From contig CAYNIP010000003.1 of assembly GCA_964397305.1 (NCBI GenBank), positions 1-64,000 on the forward strand: a stretch of 64,000 nucleotides of DNA, in the 5' to 3' direction. This document shows, piece after piece, positions 26,195 to 35,569 of this stretch. Position numbers and translations under genes: made by a program. The DNA is from JAAUTY01 sp964397305 (GTDB taxonomy: Bacteria; Cyanobacteriota; Cyanobacteriia; Cyanobacteriales; Spirulinaceae). Numbering within the stretch: position 1 is the stretch's first letter; every line of letters starts with the position of its first letter. The notes below the pieces were generated by a model that worked only from the letters and a program-made list of their open reading frames with translations, was not told the DNA's origin and did not search any database.

Positions 26195-26968
26195 TTAAGG
26201 GGCCCCCAGGGCGATCGCCAGCATCTCGTCCGGCGTCAGGCGATCGCGCACCACCCGGCCATCGGAGAGCCAAGTGATGCGCCGGGTGTGCCGTGCCACC
26301 TCCGGCTCGTGGGTGACCACCACGACGGTCATGCCAGCGGCATTGAGTTCATCGAAGAGGCCCAGCACCTCCGCTGTGGTGCGAGAATCCAGGGCTCCCG
26401 TCGGTTCGTCAGCCAGGAGTAGCACCGGCTGATTGACCAGAGCCCGGGCGATCGCCACCCGCTGTTGCTGGCCCCCCGAGAGTTGGTTGGGGCGGTTGTG
26501 GAGGCGATCGCCGAGGCCCACCCGCCCTAGGGCCGCCTCAGCCCGCTCGCGGCGCTCGGCTAGGGGCAGGCCGGCATAGATCGTCGGCAGCATCACATTC
26601 TCGAGGGCCGTGGCCTGGGCCAGGAGATGGTATTGCTGGAAGACAAAGCCCAGTTTGCGATTGCGGATCGCGGCCAGTTCTGGCTCGCTGCGGGCCGTCA
26701 CCTCCAGGCCATCCAGGGCATAGTGGCCGGCCGTGGGGTGGTCGAGGCAGCCGATGATATTCATCAGGGTCGATTTCCCAGACCCGGAAGGACCCATAAT
26801 CGCGCAGTATTCGCCCGCCTCAACCCGCAGCGAAATCCCGTCCAGGGCCTTCACCAGGGTCTGGTCGCGGCCGTAGTGCTTGGCGACTTGGTGCATGTCA
26901 ATGATCGGCGGGGCGGACGCAGCGGCGGGTAAGAGCTGGACGGGTTGAGGCTGAGGCTGGATGGTCAT
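26195..26968 (-). CDS. ABC transporter ATP-binding protein (MacB/LolD family)
   Basis: 257 residues. Walker A MGPSGSGKST, Q-loop FVFQQYHLL, signature LSGGQQQRVAIARA, Walker B LLADEPTGALD, H-loop VTHE. The MacB/LolD-specific stretch STLMNIIGCLDHPTAGHY is clear; cyanobacterial DevA is in the same group. These ATPases work with FtsX/MacB-fold permeases and often a membrane-fusion protein, neither of which is beside it. ATG at 26968 followed by a Pro/Gln-rich 20-residue lead. Confidence 0.92.
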   Translation of the reverse strand: MTIQPQPQPVQLLPAAASAPPIIDMHQVAKHYGRDQTLVKALDGISLRVEAGEYCAIMGPSGSGKSTLMNIIGCLDHPTAGHYALDGLEVTARSEPELAAIRNRKLGFVFQQYHLLAQATALENVMLPTIYAGLPLAERRERAEAALGRVGLGDRLHNRPNQLSGGQQQRVAIARALVNQPVLLLADEPTGALDSRTTAEVLGLFDELNAAGMTVVVVTHEPEVARHTRRITWLSDGRVVRDRLTPDEMLAIALGAP

Positions 26969-27083
26969 GACAAATTATGTTGAGAAGCCTGCCACTCCTG
27001 CTTGCAGGATACCAGGGCTGAGTCACTCACTTGGGCGAGAAAGGCCTGAGCGATCGCGGCTGTCCTGTGGAGCCACGGCTGGC

Positions 27084-28289
27084 TCATCCTGCCGTGCAGC
27101 GACTCTGCCTGTAGTCTAGCGTGGCCTCGGGGGCCAGGGTCCCCAGGGCCCCGGCGAGCTGCTCGAAATGCTCCGGCCCGTGGGTCGCCATGACCGTGAA
27201 GCGGAGGCGGCTGGTAGGCACTGTGGGCGGCCGGATCGCCGGGGCAAAGATGCCGGCCTGGGCGAGCTGCTGGGCGATCGCCAGGGCCGCGGCCGGAGTC
27301 CCCAGCGAGGCACAGAGAATCGGCGAGGCTGAGGGCAGTAGCTCAAACCGAGGGGCTAACCGTTGGTACAACTGCTCCCGATTGGCCCAGAGGCGCTGGC
27401 GGCGCTCTGGCTCCTGCTGGATCACCTGGATCGCGGCCAGGGCGGCGGCGGCATCCGCTGGGGAGAGGCCGGTGCTGTAGATCCAGGTAGGCGCGCGGTT
27501 GCGGAGAAAATCAATCAGGGTCGCACGGCCGGCTACATAGCCCCCTAGGCTGCCCAGGGCCTTGCTCAGCGTGCCGATCTGCACCAGTTCTTGGCCGGTG
27601 CAGCCCCAGTGCTCCAGGCCGCCAGCCCCCGTGGCTCCCAGGACGCCGGTGGCGTGGGCTTCGTCGATCAGCACCATGCTATCGAATTGGCGGGCCAAGG
27701 CCAGCAGCTCGGGCAAGGGCGCGAGGTCGCCGTCCATGCTGAACACGCTGTCGGTGACGATCAGGCAGCGGCGATGGTGGGCCCGTTGGGTCGCGAGTTG
27801 CTGCTCCAGGGCAATGAGGTCGTTGTGGGGATAGTCGGCCAGGGTTGCCCCGCTGAGCCGCGCCCCATTTTTGAGGCTCGAATGGTTGTAGCGATCGGCC
27901 AGGATCAAATCCCGGGGCCCGACTAAGGCGGCGATCGCCCCCAGGTTCGCGGCATAGCCGGAGCTGAAGACGAGGGCAGCCTCGGTTTGCTTGAGCTGGG
28001 CGATCGCCTGCTCCAGTTCCTCATGCAAGGGACGCTGGCCGCTCAGTAAGCGGGAGCCGGTGCTGCCGGTTCCGTAGCGGGCGATCGCAGCCGTGGCCGC
28101 AGCCATCAAGCGGGGATCACTGGCGAGGCCTAAATAGTCGTTGCTGGCAAAATTGACCACCACGCGACCCTCCAGCTCCACGACGGGGCCGGGTAAGCTG
28201 GCGATCGGCCGCACCTGGCGATACCACTGGGCCCGGTGCAGGGTATCGAGGGAGTGCTGGAGCCAAGCGTAGGGACTGGCTGGGGACAC
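27084..28289 (-). CDS. bioF: 8-amino-7-oxononanoate synthase
   Basis: 401 residues from GTG 28289 (VSPASPYAWLQHSL), the start that fits family N-termini; the frame is open to a TTG at 28349. PLP-dependent alpha-oxoamine synthase: NFASNDYLGLASDPRL, GSTGSRLLSG, DEAHATGVLGATGAGG and the PLP lysine in GTLSKALGSLGGYVAG. Condenses pimeloyl-ACP/CoA with alanine in biotin synthesis. Other bio genes are not nearby. A close alpha-oxoamine synthase paralogue cannot be excluded, but length and motifs fit BioF. Confidence 0.88.
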   Translation of the reverse strand: MSPASPYAWLQHSLDTLHRAQWYRQVRPIASLPGPVVELEGRVVVNFASNDYLGLASDPRLMAAATAAIARYGTGSTGSRLLSGQRPLHEELEQAIAQLKQTEAALVFSSGYAANLGAIAALVGPRDLILADRYNHSSLKNGARLSGATLADYPHNDLIALEQQLATQRAHHRRCLIVTDSVFSMDGDLAPLPELLALARQFDSMVLIDEAHATGVLGATGAGGLEHWGCTGQELVQIGTLSKALGSLGGYVAGRATLIDFLRNRAPTWIYSTGLSPADAAAALAAIQVIQQEPERRQRLWANREQLYQRLAPRFELLPSASPILCASLGTPAAALAIAQQLAQAGIFAPAIRPPTVPTSRLRFTVMATHGPEHFEQLAGALGTLAPEATLDYRQSRCTAG

Positions 28290-28799
28290 GGTGCAAAGCG
28301 ACGAGGACGCTTCCCAGCCTAGCGGAAATCGCCCTCTCTCAGCCCTCAATTACTCAGCCCAAAGCCACCAACCCGCGCGACAAAAGCGCCGCTATCCCGC
28401 AACGCTTCTGGTCAGGAGGCAAGGCTTTGGCCTGGGTTCCAGGAGCGCAGGTTTGCCAAAGTCGGAGGCCCCCGGCTCCCATTCCCATGAATCTCAACGT
28501 GCTATCTAGTACAGTCGGGCTATCCAGCTCTTTTTTAAGTATGTTTTAAGAATTGCCCCGATCACCCTACCGCAGAGCCCACCCCCAGGGTAGGGATTTC
28601 CCTACTGTGGAGCGCAAAGACTTGTCAAGGACCGCTAAACTGCGCTACAGTCAGCAAGAGTCATTTCGCCAGCCTTGTTGTTGCCCCTCACGTTAACTCT
28701 GTTGGCACGAGTTGAACTCCGATTTGAGTAAACCGCTGGCTGGATGGCTTGGTTGTTCAAAGCCAGTTTCAGTACCCAGTTTTTAGACGAGTTGAATTT
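28290..28799. other. Intergenic region, no gene seen
   Basis: 510 bp between divergent bioF and the DUF4327-like gene. No convincing reading frame. An AT-rich patch (TTTTTTAAGTATGTTTTAAG, about 28531-28550) could hold a promoter. Confidence 0.4.
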
Positions 28800-29030
28800 A
28801 TGACGAATCAAGTTGCTCACCCCATGGTGAAGTTGCAGCAAAAGGTGCGATCGCTTGTAGAGTCCAAGATCCTCAAGCCCGAGGATAGTATCTGGAAAAT
28901 TGCCTTTCTCTATGGTGACAATTGGGACTTTTGGAAGCGTGAGTTGCTGGAGTTTGATTTCACTCTCCAAGATCCAGTCAGCGACTTGCTGCTTGTGGAG
29001 GATTGGGATGATGGCGATCATGATGAGTGA
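28800..29030 (+). CDS. Small DUF4327-like protein
   Basis: 76 residues from ATG 28800 (MTNQVAHPMVKLQQKVRSL). The pattern K-V-x-x-L-V-x-x-x-I-L-x-x-x-x-x-I-x-x-I, then W-x-x-x-x-x-E-L-x-x-x-D-F-x-L-x-D-x-V-x-D-L-L-x-x-E-x-W, follows cyanobacterial DUF4327 proteins although residue identity is modest. Very acidic C-terminus (EDWDDGDHDE). Role unknown. An in-frame start 17 codons upstream is possible. Confidence 0.6.
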   Translation: MTNQVAHPMVKLQQKVRSLVESKILKPEDSIWKIAFLYGDNWDFWKRELLEFDFTLQDPVSDLLLVEDWDDGDHDE

Positions 29031-29219
29031 GCCCTCCTACCGCATTCCGAGAGCCCTGGCTGAGAGCAATGGTGAAAAGGCCAATTGCTCCCCAGAGACC
29101 TTCCTTGCGCTCAAGCGGCAGGGATTTTTTATCTAGCGAGGGAGCCTGAGGGCATCCCGCTCTAGCCTTTCTCCACCGTAACGCCAAAGCGGAATGCACC
29201 CCCCTCCCCGCTCGCTAAA

Positions 29220-29336
29220 GGGTGCATTTTGCTTTGGCGACTCCCCTTTGCCCTACTTAGGAGAAGGGGTCAGGGAATGTAGACATGCAGCAGCTCCTCG
29301 CAGAGGGGGCGAACTTGCCTAACTGAAGATACACCC
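29220..29336 (-). mobile_element. MITE family 2 copy (TIR GGGTGCATCTCA), reverse orientation
   Basis: 117-bp element, GGGTGCATTTTGCTTTGGCG at one end and GCCTAACTGAAGATACACCC at the other, with inner CTCCCCTT...AAGGGGTC pairing and GCAGCTCCTCGCAGAG. It is the reverse complement, with some divergence, of the copy at 40382-40497. Confidence 0.65.
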
Positions 29337-29441
29337 TCGTTAAAGCAATCATTCTAGCGGGAGGGCTTGGGTCTCCAAACCCTCCAGAGCGGTATCCTAA
29401 GACACATCATGCCACCGCATTCATTGTCAAGTTAGCAGGAT

Positions 29442-29516
29442 ACAGCTTGTTCAGTCATCGCTTAAGACGGGCCCTCACCCCAAATCCCTCTTCCAGAGCG
29501 GGAGAGGGACTTTGAG
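29442..29516. repeat. Single unit of the 7.9-8.2 kb palindromic repeat
   Basis: AGCTTGTTCAGTCATCGCTT, then GACGGGCCCTCACCCCAAATC, then the stem CCCTCTTCC.../GGGAGAGGG and ACTTTGAG. The left flank also matches 7892-7915, so the repeated segment is longer than the hairpin alone. Confidence 0.75.
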
Positions 29517-29575
29517 ATCGTTTTGCATGATTCCTGAAAGGGCTGTACTTCGCAACGATCGTTCCTGCTAAAACC

Positions 29576-31024
29576 ATGACACAACTTGAAGTTGCTTCCC
29601 CTGGGCCGGCTGCTATCCCGCCTCCGATGGCGGCGGGATTGATCTACGGCCTCGATGATCGGCCGCCGCCCCTCGAGGCCGCCTTTGTTGCTTTTCAGCA
29701 CGTTCTCGCCTCCTTTGTCGGCATCATTACGCCGCCCCTGCTGATTGCTGGGGCCCTCGGGTTAGGGGCCAGCGATACTAGCTACATCGTCAGTATGTCG
29801 CTGTTCATTTCCGGCCTCGCTACCTTTATTCAGTGCCGCCGCTTTGGCCCCGTCGGCTCCGGCTTGCTCAGCTTACAGGGCACGAGTTTCGCGTTTCTGG
29901 GGCCGATTATTGGTGCAGGCACTGGCGCGATCGCCGCTGGCCAGTCTCCCCAGGAGGCCCTAGCCCTGATCTTTGGGGTCTGCTTCTTCGGGGCCTTTGT
30001 GGAAATTGCCCTCAGTCGCTTTCTCCATTTAGCCAAGCGCATTGTCACGCCCGTGGTTGCAGGCACGGTGGTAACGATTATTGGCCTGAGTTTGATCAAA
30101 ACGGGGGTCGTTAGCCTCGCGGGGGGGGCGATCGCCCGCGATACCGAAGCCTTTGGCAGCCTGCCAAATCTGGGCTTGGGCGGGCTGGTGCTGGTGATCA
30201 TCGTCGGCTTGAATATCGTCGGCCACCGGTATCTGCGGATGGGGGCGATCGCCATCGGCCTCGGGGTGGGCTACCTGATCGCGCTGGCCCTGGGCTGGAT
30301 CAACTTCAGCTCCCTCAGTGAACTGCCTTGGTTCCGCCTCCCTTTACCCTTTAGCTACGGATTTCGCTTTGACCTCACGACCTTCTTCCCCTTTGCCCTG
30401 CTCTACCTGATCACCGCCATTGAGACCATCGGCGACCTCACCGCCACCTCCGCCGTGACCCAACAGCCCGTCAGCGGCAGCCTCTACCTGCGCCGCATCA
30501 AGGGGGGCGTGCTGGGGGACGGGCTGAACTCCCTGTTGGCCGCCTGCTTCAACACCTTCCCCAACACGACCTTTAGCCAAAATAACGGGGTCATTCAGAT
30601 GACCGGCGTGGGCAGCCGTTACGTTGGCTTCTATGTAGCGGGCATCTTTATGCTTCTGGGCCTCCTGCCAGTCGTGGGTGGCCTCTTCCAGACAATTCCC
30701 CAGCCCGTGTTGGGGGGAGCCACGATCGTCATGTTCGGCACGATCGCCGTGGCCGGGATCAACATCATCGCCTCCACCCAGTTGGATCGGCGGGCCCTGA
30801 TCATCGTCGCGGTCTCCTTGGCTCTCGGTCTCGGGGTGGTCTATGAGCCGTCAATCCTAGCCGATAAGCCCCCTTTGATTCGCAGCATCTTTGCGTCAGG
30901 CATTTCTACGGGCGGGCTCTGTGCGATTTTGCTCAACCTGCTGCTACCGGAGAATTTCCCTGACAAGGTGATCGATACTACGGCGGCGGCCGAGGCCCCC
31001 GCTAGCGAGTTGCCAGAACCTTGA
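29576..31024 (+). CDS. NCS2-family nucleobase (uracil/xanthine) permease
   Basis: 482 residues with 12-14 hydrophobic helices. Opens AAGLIYGLDDRPPPLEAAFVAFQHVLASFVGIITPPLLI (conserved QH motif). The family signature ALLYLITAIETIGDLTATSAV.Q..V holds the substrate-binding glutamate, followed by FNTFPNTTFSQNNGVIQMTGV. H+-coupled uptake of uracil, xanthine or uric acid; the exact nucleobase is not decided by sequence. ATG at 29576. No purine-degradation genes nearby. Confidence 0.93.
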   Translation: MTQLEVASPGPAAIPPPMAAGLIYGLDDRPPPLEAAFVAFQHVLASFVGIITPPLLIAGALGLGASDTSYIVSMSLFISGLATFIQCRRFGPVGSGLLSLQGTSFAFLGPIIGAGTGAIAAGQSPQEALALIFGVCFFGAFVEIALSRFLHLAKRIVTPVVAGTVVTIIGLSLIKTGVVSLAGGAIARDTEAFGSLPNLGLGGLVLVIIVGLNIVGHRYLRMGAIAIGLGVGYLIALALGWINFSSLSELPWFRLPLPFSYGFRFDLTTFFPFALLYLITAIETIGDLTATSAVTQQPVSGSLYLRRIKGGVLGDGLNSLLAACFNTFPNTTFSQNNGVIQMTGVGSRYVGFYVAGIFMLLGLLPVVGGLFQTIPQPVLGGATIVMFGTIAVAGINIIASTQLDRRALIIVAVSLALGLGVVYEPSILADKPPLIRSIFASGISTGGLCAILLNLLLPENFPDKVIDTTAAAEAPASELPEP

Positions 31025-31089
31025 GGGATTCTGGTTAAGTTATCCCATGAGCGCTCCAGCGCAACAACCTGAAACGGAAGCATCCCCGT

Positions 31090-31220
31090 TGGGCAGTCCT
31101 CCCCCTCAATCCCTCTCCCAACCTTAGCAGAGGCACTTCCAACTCCCCTTCTCCCAGCCCTAGCAGAGGCACTTCCAACTCCCCTGCTCCCAGCCTTGGG
31201 AGAAGGGGCCGGGGGATGAG
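31090..31220. repeat. Palindromic repeats with a 36-bp tandem duplication
   Basis: Between convergent genes. CCCTCTCCCAACC..., then two 36-bp tandem units beginning TAGCAGAGGCACTTCC (31125-31160 and 31161-31196, two mismatches), then CTTGGGAGAAGGGGCC. Belongs to the CCCTCTCCCAA/TTGGGAGAGGG repeat superfamily of the window. Confidence 0.75.
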
Positions 31221-31256
31221 GGCAACAGCCGCTCCCAGCCGCCTCTGGGCAGAGCA

Positions 31257-32897
31257 TTAGGATTCGGGAGCTGTCCCAAAGCGAAAGGTGATCGTCGCCT
31301 GACTCAGGCCGTCGCGGTTGCCCGTATTCGCGAGGGCCAGGGAACGGAGACGCTCCAACAAGGGCTGGCCGGCCGCGAGCAAGAGGCGGACACCGGGCAG
31401 GTTTTCCTCAAGGAGGGGACGGCTGCGGGGCCAATCCAGGTAGAAGTAGCCGCGACTGGTGGCCGGCAGGGTTGCCAGGAAAGCGCGGTTCGCCTGGGGG
31501 GCTGACTCAGCGGGGGTTAAAGCGGGGGCGATCGCCGCGAAGGAACTGGCCAACAACTCCACATTGCCCACGCGGCCCCGCACCCCTCGGACTTCTGCCT
31601 GAATCTTGCCCTGGCTAGCCACCAATTGCGTCCATGCTGTCACCTTGGTGTCGCCGAGGGGAACCGTGCCGAGGCTGAGATCCTGAGCGCGGGCGAGGTC
31701 GTCGAGGTGGGCGATCGCCGCCGCCGCCCCGTCCGAGCGCTCCGCCGCAAAAACCCAGTCAAAAGCTGGTCCAGAGCCTGAGGGCAGGAGGGCGAGGGCA
31801 TAGTCCCCCTGGGCCCAAGCAAAAATATCCTCAGCCAGGTTAATCCCCAGGGGGGCTTCGATCGCCCCGAGGGCGCGGCTGAGCAACTGGCCTAGGGGAC
31901 TGCCGGCCGGAAAGCTGGCCTGGAGGTGGGCCCAGAGAGACTGCAAATCCCGACCGGCGATCGCCACGCTACTATCGGCCGGCAAGTAGTCCAGCACCTG
32001 GAGCGGCGCTGCGGCGGGGGGCGAGGCGGTTGTCGGCGTCAGCCCCGTCAGGGCCGCTTGGGCTACGAGCTGGCGATCGCGCGTCTGCAAGGCTAGCAAC
32101 AGGGTTGGCGGCTCGGGGGGCAGCGCGCCCGGGGGCACGGCCGCCAGGGCGGGCAGGTTGGCAAAGATCAGCCCGAGGCGGGGCTCCTCCAAGCTTGCTA
32201 AGGCTTGCTGGTAGGCCGGAGCCTGGGCGAGGCTCAAGCGCGTTGCCTGCACATTGTTAATCGCCTCGCGCAGCACCTGAGGATGGTTGGCCACCAGCAG
32301 GTAGCGATCGCCCACCAACGCACTCGCCAAGGGCGTCGCCCCCGTATCGCGCCGCCGAGGGTAGATCAGGGTCGTACCCTTGTAGGGCTCAAACTCAAGA
32401 TCTGCCACCCCCGCTAAGGCACTGCGAGCAAAGAAGACCTGCAAAAAGTTACGAGCTAGGGCCCCCTGCTGGGCCGTGGCGATGAGCAAATAGCCCGGTT
32501 GTGCTCCATTCTCTGGGTCGCGGTCAAAGTCCAAGGCCGTGACTGCCACGGTGATCTCGTCTCCCAACCAGCGGCGAATATCGCGGCGGTAGCTCAGGCC
32601 CGTGCCCCGGAGCAGCCCAGCGGTGATGGCATCAAACTCCCGCTGCACCCGACGGCGATCGCCCAGGGGCGTTTGCAATTGCAGCAGGGCCTCGAGGCGG
32701 CTGGGATTGACGACCAGCGAGGCGACGATGGGTGCTTGCCGGGGCACGAACATCGCGGCGGTTGGTGCTGCCAGCGTGCCCCCATCGCTGAGTTGTAGGG
32801 GGCTTTGGGACAGGAGCCAAAATAGGCTCGCCGCCGCGAGGGTCAGGGCCCCTAGGACCAGGGTTCCGAGGGTGAGAAAGAACGAGCGCAGCGTCAT
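31257..32897 (-). CDS. DUF3352 domain protein, single-pass membrane anchor
   Basis: 546 residues from ATG 32897 (MTLRSFFLTLGTLVLGALTLAAASLFWLL), giving an N-terminal hydrophobic helix (7-28) and a large extracytoplasmic domain. DUF3352 features: AAMFVPRQAPIVASLVVNPSRLEALLQLQTPLGDRRRVQREF, then repeated halves with YLLIATAQQ and DYALALLP. Common in cyanobacteria and of unknown function; possibly envelope-associated. Genes on both sides are unrelated. Confidence 0.88.
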   Translation of the reverse strand: MTLRSFFLTLGTLVLGALTLAAASLFWLLSQSPLQLSDGGTLAAPTAAMFVPRQAPIVASLVVNPSRLEALLQLQTPLGDRRRVQREFDAITAGLLRGTGLSYRRDIRRWLGDEITVAVTALDFDRDPENGAQPGYLLIATAQQGALARNFLQVFFARSALAGVADLEFEPYKGTTLIYPRRRDTGATPLASALVGDRYLLVANHPQVLREAINNVQATRLSLAQAPAYQQALASLEEPRLGLIFANLPALAAVPPGALPPEPPTLLLALQTRDRQLVAQAALTGLTPTTASPPAAAPLQVLDYLPADSSVAIAGRDLQSLWAHLQASFPAGSPLGQLLSRALGAIEAPLGINLAEDIFAWAQGDYALALLPSGSGPAFDWVFAAERSDGAAAAIAHLDDLARAQDLSLGTVPLGDTKVTAWTQLVASQGKIQAEVRGVRGRVGNVELLASSFAAIAPALTPAESAPQANRAFLATLPATSRGYFYLDWPRSRPLLEENLPGVRLLLAAGQPLLERLRSLALANTGNRDGLSQATITFRFGTAPES

Positions 32898-33067
32898 GAA
32901 TCCAGCCAAGGTCAACCACGATCTATTATCTCAGGTTGCGGGGGCCCCTCGGTCTTCGGTTAGCCTGGGGTTGCGCTAAAGCCCGCGCCAACGCGCTCTA
33001 GGCAAAAATTCAGGGTTTCAGCGATGCGGCTACCGCGTTGGCTCTCCGTCAGCAGCAAGGCTCCCGC

Positions 33068-33823
33068 TCACCAATCCTCCGCTGCGATCGCTGCTGTCCC
33101 AGCCGCCACAAGGTCGGCCCGCCAAGCAGGCCAGTCGATGGCGGCCGTGGGTTGATCCGCTTCTAGACGGCCGGCCGTCAGGCGCAGGACGTGATCGCTA
33201 AAGGTTGCCACGAGTTCCAACTGATGATTAACCATCAAAATCGTCAGGCCGTCGTGACGAACCGTAGCAGCTAAAACTCCGAGGACCCGCTCCGCTGTGC
33301 CCACATCCAGGGCCGAGGTGGGTTCATCCAAGAGCAGGAGTTGGGGCTCCATCGCCAAGGCGCGGGCGATCGCCACCTGTTGCCGCTGCCCAACGGAGAG
33401 TTCCACCTCGCGGCGGTCCAGCCAAGGGGTGGGAATGCTGAGGCGATCGCGCCAACGCTCCAGCCGGGCTTGGATCGTGGCTGCGGGGAGCTGTTGCAAC
33501 TCCAAAGGATAGGCCAAAGCAGCGGCAACCGTGGGCTGGAGCAGCTTTGGCTCCTGCAACACCAGCACCACCCGCCGCCGCAGCTCAAGGCTGGGAATGG
33601 TGGTGAGCTCGCGCCCCGCCAAGGTGATCCGGCCCGTTGTCGGCGTGCTGAGCCCGTTCAGCAGCCGCAACAAGGAGGTTTTGCCCGCCCCCGAGGCCCC
33701 CACAACGGCCGCAAAGCTCCCCCCGGACAGGGTAAAGCTGAGGTCCTGCAAGATCGTCTCAAGGCCGAGGGCATCAGTCAGGCCGACGTGGTGGAGCGCC
33801 AGCAGCGGCGGTTCTGAGATCAT
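33068..33823 (-). CDS. ABC transporter ATP-binding protein (FetA/YbbL-like)
   Basis: 251 residues. Walker A VGASGAGKTSLLRLL, Q-loop VLQEPKLL, signature LSVGQRQQVAIARA (Val replaces the usual Gly), Walker B LLLLDEPTSALD, H-loop VNHQ. The short form resembles FetA-type ATPases that pair with an UPF0014/FetB permease; no such permease adjoins. ATG at 33823. Confidence 0.88.
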   Translation of the reverse strand: MISEPPLLALHHVGLTDALGLETILQDLSFTLSGGSFAAVVGASGAGKTSLLRLLNGLSTPTTGRITLAGRELTTIPSLELRRRVVLVLQEPKLLQPTVAAALAYPLELQQLPAATIQARLERWRDRLSIPTPWLDRREVELSVGQRQQVAIARALAMEPQLLLLDEPTSALDVGTAERVLGVLAATVRHDGLTILMVNHQLELVATFSDHVLRLTAGRLEADQPTAAIDWPAWRADLVAAGTAAIAAEDW

Positions 33824-33923
33824 GGGGGCGATCGCTAGGTATACCGCCTTTACTGTAAAGCGTCGCGGCTTCGGAGGTTAGATCGGGGTGAATCTGAGGC
33901 GATCGCCTTGGCTGACAGGTTTT

Positions 33924-34712
33924 TTAGCGATCGCCCTCAGGGGGCAAGTCAGCGGTACAGCCGTGATTCACCAAGGCCTGTTCCACTTGGGGGGCCAGTT
34001 CTTCGGGCAAATCAGGGGGTAGGGTGGGGGGGCTGCTGGCCGCGACTACGCGCACCGTTTGCCGATCGTCCTCCACCACCCACAACATCACCGAGTAGGC
34101 TTCTTCCACAACATAGCGGGTGGTGAACAGGGCAGATCCCCGCGATCGTACTTGGCTACTACGGAGCATCCCCTGCGCCACCGTTGCCACAGAAAAGGAC
34201 AGGATTTCCTCGCTGATCACATCCTGGGCGGTTTCCCCGGTTTCTTCATTGAGGATGTCGAGGCTCCATTCTGGTCTAAACTCCAGAATGCACACTTGCC
34301 CTGGGGTGAGGCTGGGGAAGACACTGAGGCTGTAGGGATAGCCCTCGTCGTTGTGCCAATAGCCGAGGAAATTGGCGACATCCGCTTGGATGGCACTCCA
34401 GGCCGCGCGGTAGTCCTGCAAGGCCTCAGAGTAGCGAGGCGGCGCGGGCACCTTGGCCAACCCCGCTAAGGCAAACCAGGTGTGCATCCCGGTCAGCATC
34501 TCTACTGCCAGGGCTTGCTCGGCCGCTTCGGTTAGGGGGGGCAGTAGGGGCTCTAGCACCACGGGTAGGGTGCGGGCCTCGGGGGGGCGGGAGTCTGCGG
34601 AGGACAGGGGTACACAGGCCAATACCTGGGCACTCAAGCTCAGGCACCCTAGACCCACACTAAGGCGAAGGCTCGCTTGGTGTATCCCTTGCCAGGGTCT
34701 AGTTCGGTGCAT
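33924..34712 (-). CDS. Predicted lipoprotein, uncharacterised
   Basis: 262 residues from ATG 34712. Signal peptide LRLSVGLGCLSLSAQVLAC with lipobox L-A-C. The mature part is mixed alpha/beta with a region PEWSLDILNEETGETAQDVISEEILSFSVATVAQG and an acidic, Pro-rich tail. I do not recognise the family; composition agrees with the local genome, so it is a native gene. The longer open frame upstream adds 48 residues without signal-peptide character and is not used. Confidence 0.75.
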   Translation of the reverse strand: MHRTRPWQGIHQASLRLSVGLGCLSLSAQVLACVPLSSADSRPPEARTLPVVLEPLLPPLTEAAEQALAVEMLTGMHTWFALAGLAKVPAPPRYSEALQDYRAAWSAIQADVANFLGYWHNDEGYPYSLSVFPSLTPGQVCILEFRPEWSLDILNEETGETAQDVISEEILSFSVATVAQGMLRSSQVRSRGSALFTTRYVVEEAYSVMLWVVEDDRQTVRVVAASSPPTLPPDLPEELAPQVEQALVNHGCTADLPPEGDR

Positions 34713-35015
34713 ACAGGTGTCCTGGACTGATGTTGACCTTAGGCTATCAGCGCGATCGCCCGGATAGTTCTCAACGGTGCCACCGGTCGGGGTGTCACGC
34801 TCAGGGATGACGGACACCAACCGGCAATCCCCTTCGCCCCAGGAAGGCTCCGCCAACGGCTGGGTTGGGCTACGCCAACAGGGCAGGGTTTGCTGGCAGG
34901 AGAACCCAGATCTTGCTCACGCGGCGAGAGCATTGCCGCAGTCTTCAGCCGCTAGCATTTCATGACTGAGAGCGTTAAGCTCCCGAGTCCGCTGAGATCT
35001 TCACGGGCCACTGTA

Positions 35016-35085
35016 GGGCTGCAACGGGTTGATGTTCCCTACCTTAATGCTGCTCTGAAGTGTCTCAAAATTGCTTGAAATAACC
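35016..35085. repeat. Family-3 repeat fragment
   Basis: GGGCTGCAACGGGTTGATGT...CTGAAGTGTCTCAAAA...TTGCTTGAAATAACC, 70 bp matching the right end of the 15347-15546 element and 60539-60611. The left end with its inverted repeat is not present here. Confidence 0.7.
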
Positions 35086-35130
35086 GCAGTAGCCCATTTT
35101 GGGGAGCGGGGGACTGAGGGGTGCATCTCC

Positions 35131-35398
35131 CGGGTGAACGAAATTTTGCGCGGGATGTTGGTACTCCTTCGCTCAGCCCTCACCCCAACCCCTCTCCCAA
35201 CTTGGGAGAGGGGCTTCTAGCTCCCCTGTTTCCAGCCTTGGGAGCAGGGGCCGGAGGATGTAGACGCGCAGCGGCTTCTCGCAGAGGGGGCCCGGTAACG
35301 CTGTTCGCGCTAGCGTCGCGTCGCGATAGAGGGGGACCCTCTGCCCCTAGAACCATCGCTCAAAATTCAGGGGAGCCGCGCTTTTTTTCGTTCACCCG
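35131..35398 (+). mobile_element. MITE family 1, longest copy
   Basis: 268 bp bounded by CGGGTGAACGAAATTTTGCG and CGCTTTTTTTCGTTCACCCG. Internal stems CCCCTCTCCCAA/TTGGGAGAGGGG and CCCCTGTTTCCA/GGGAGCAGGGG, plus a segment (about 35290-35380, TAACGCTGTTCGCGCTAGCG) shared with 54280-54320. No coding frame and no clear target-site duplication. Reference copy for the family. Confidence 0.8.
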
Positions 35399-35569
35399 TG
35401 AGGGCCGAGATGGGCACACGGTTCGGACGCAAACATTCCTGAGGCGCGAATCAGGCCCCTCTCAGGAAAATTTCAGGTCGCCTTGATTGAATAGCAGTAA
35501 CAACCGGCAAGATGAGTTAGAAGGCAAACCCTTAAGTCAAACGTGAACTACCCGAGAGGATCGATCAGC

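Larger units (their letters stand above)
29031..29575. other. Intergenic region with repeats only
   Basis: No gene. Holds a family-2 MITE (29220-29336) and one palindromic unit (29442-29516), both listed separately. Confidence 0.6.
34713..35569. other. Long intergenic region filled with repeat elements
   Basis: 857 bp without a gene: unassigned DNA to 35015, a family-3 fragment (35016-35085), a complete family-1 MITE (35131-35398), then the arsS leader. Confidence 0.6.
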
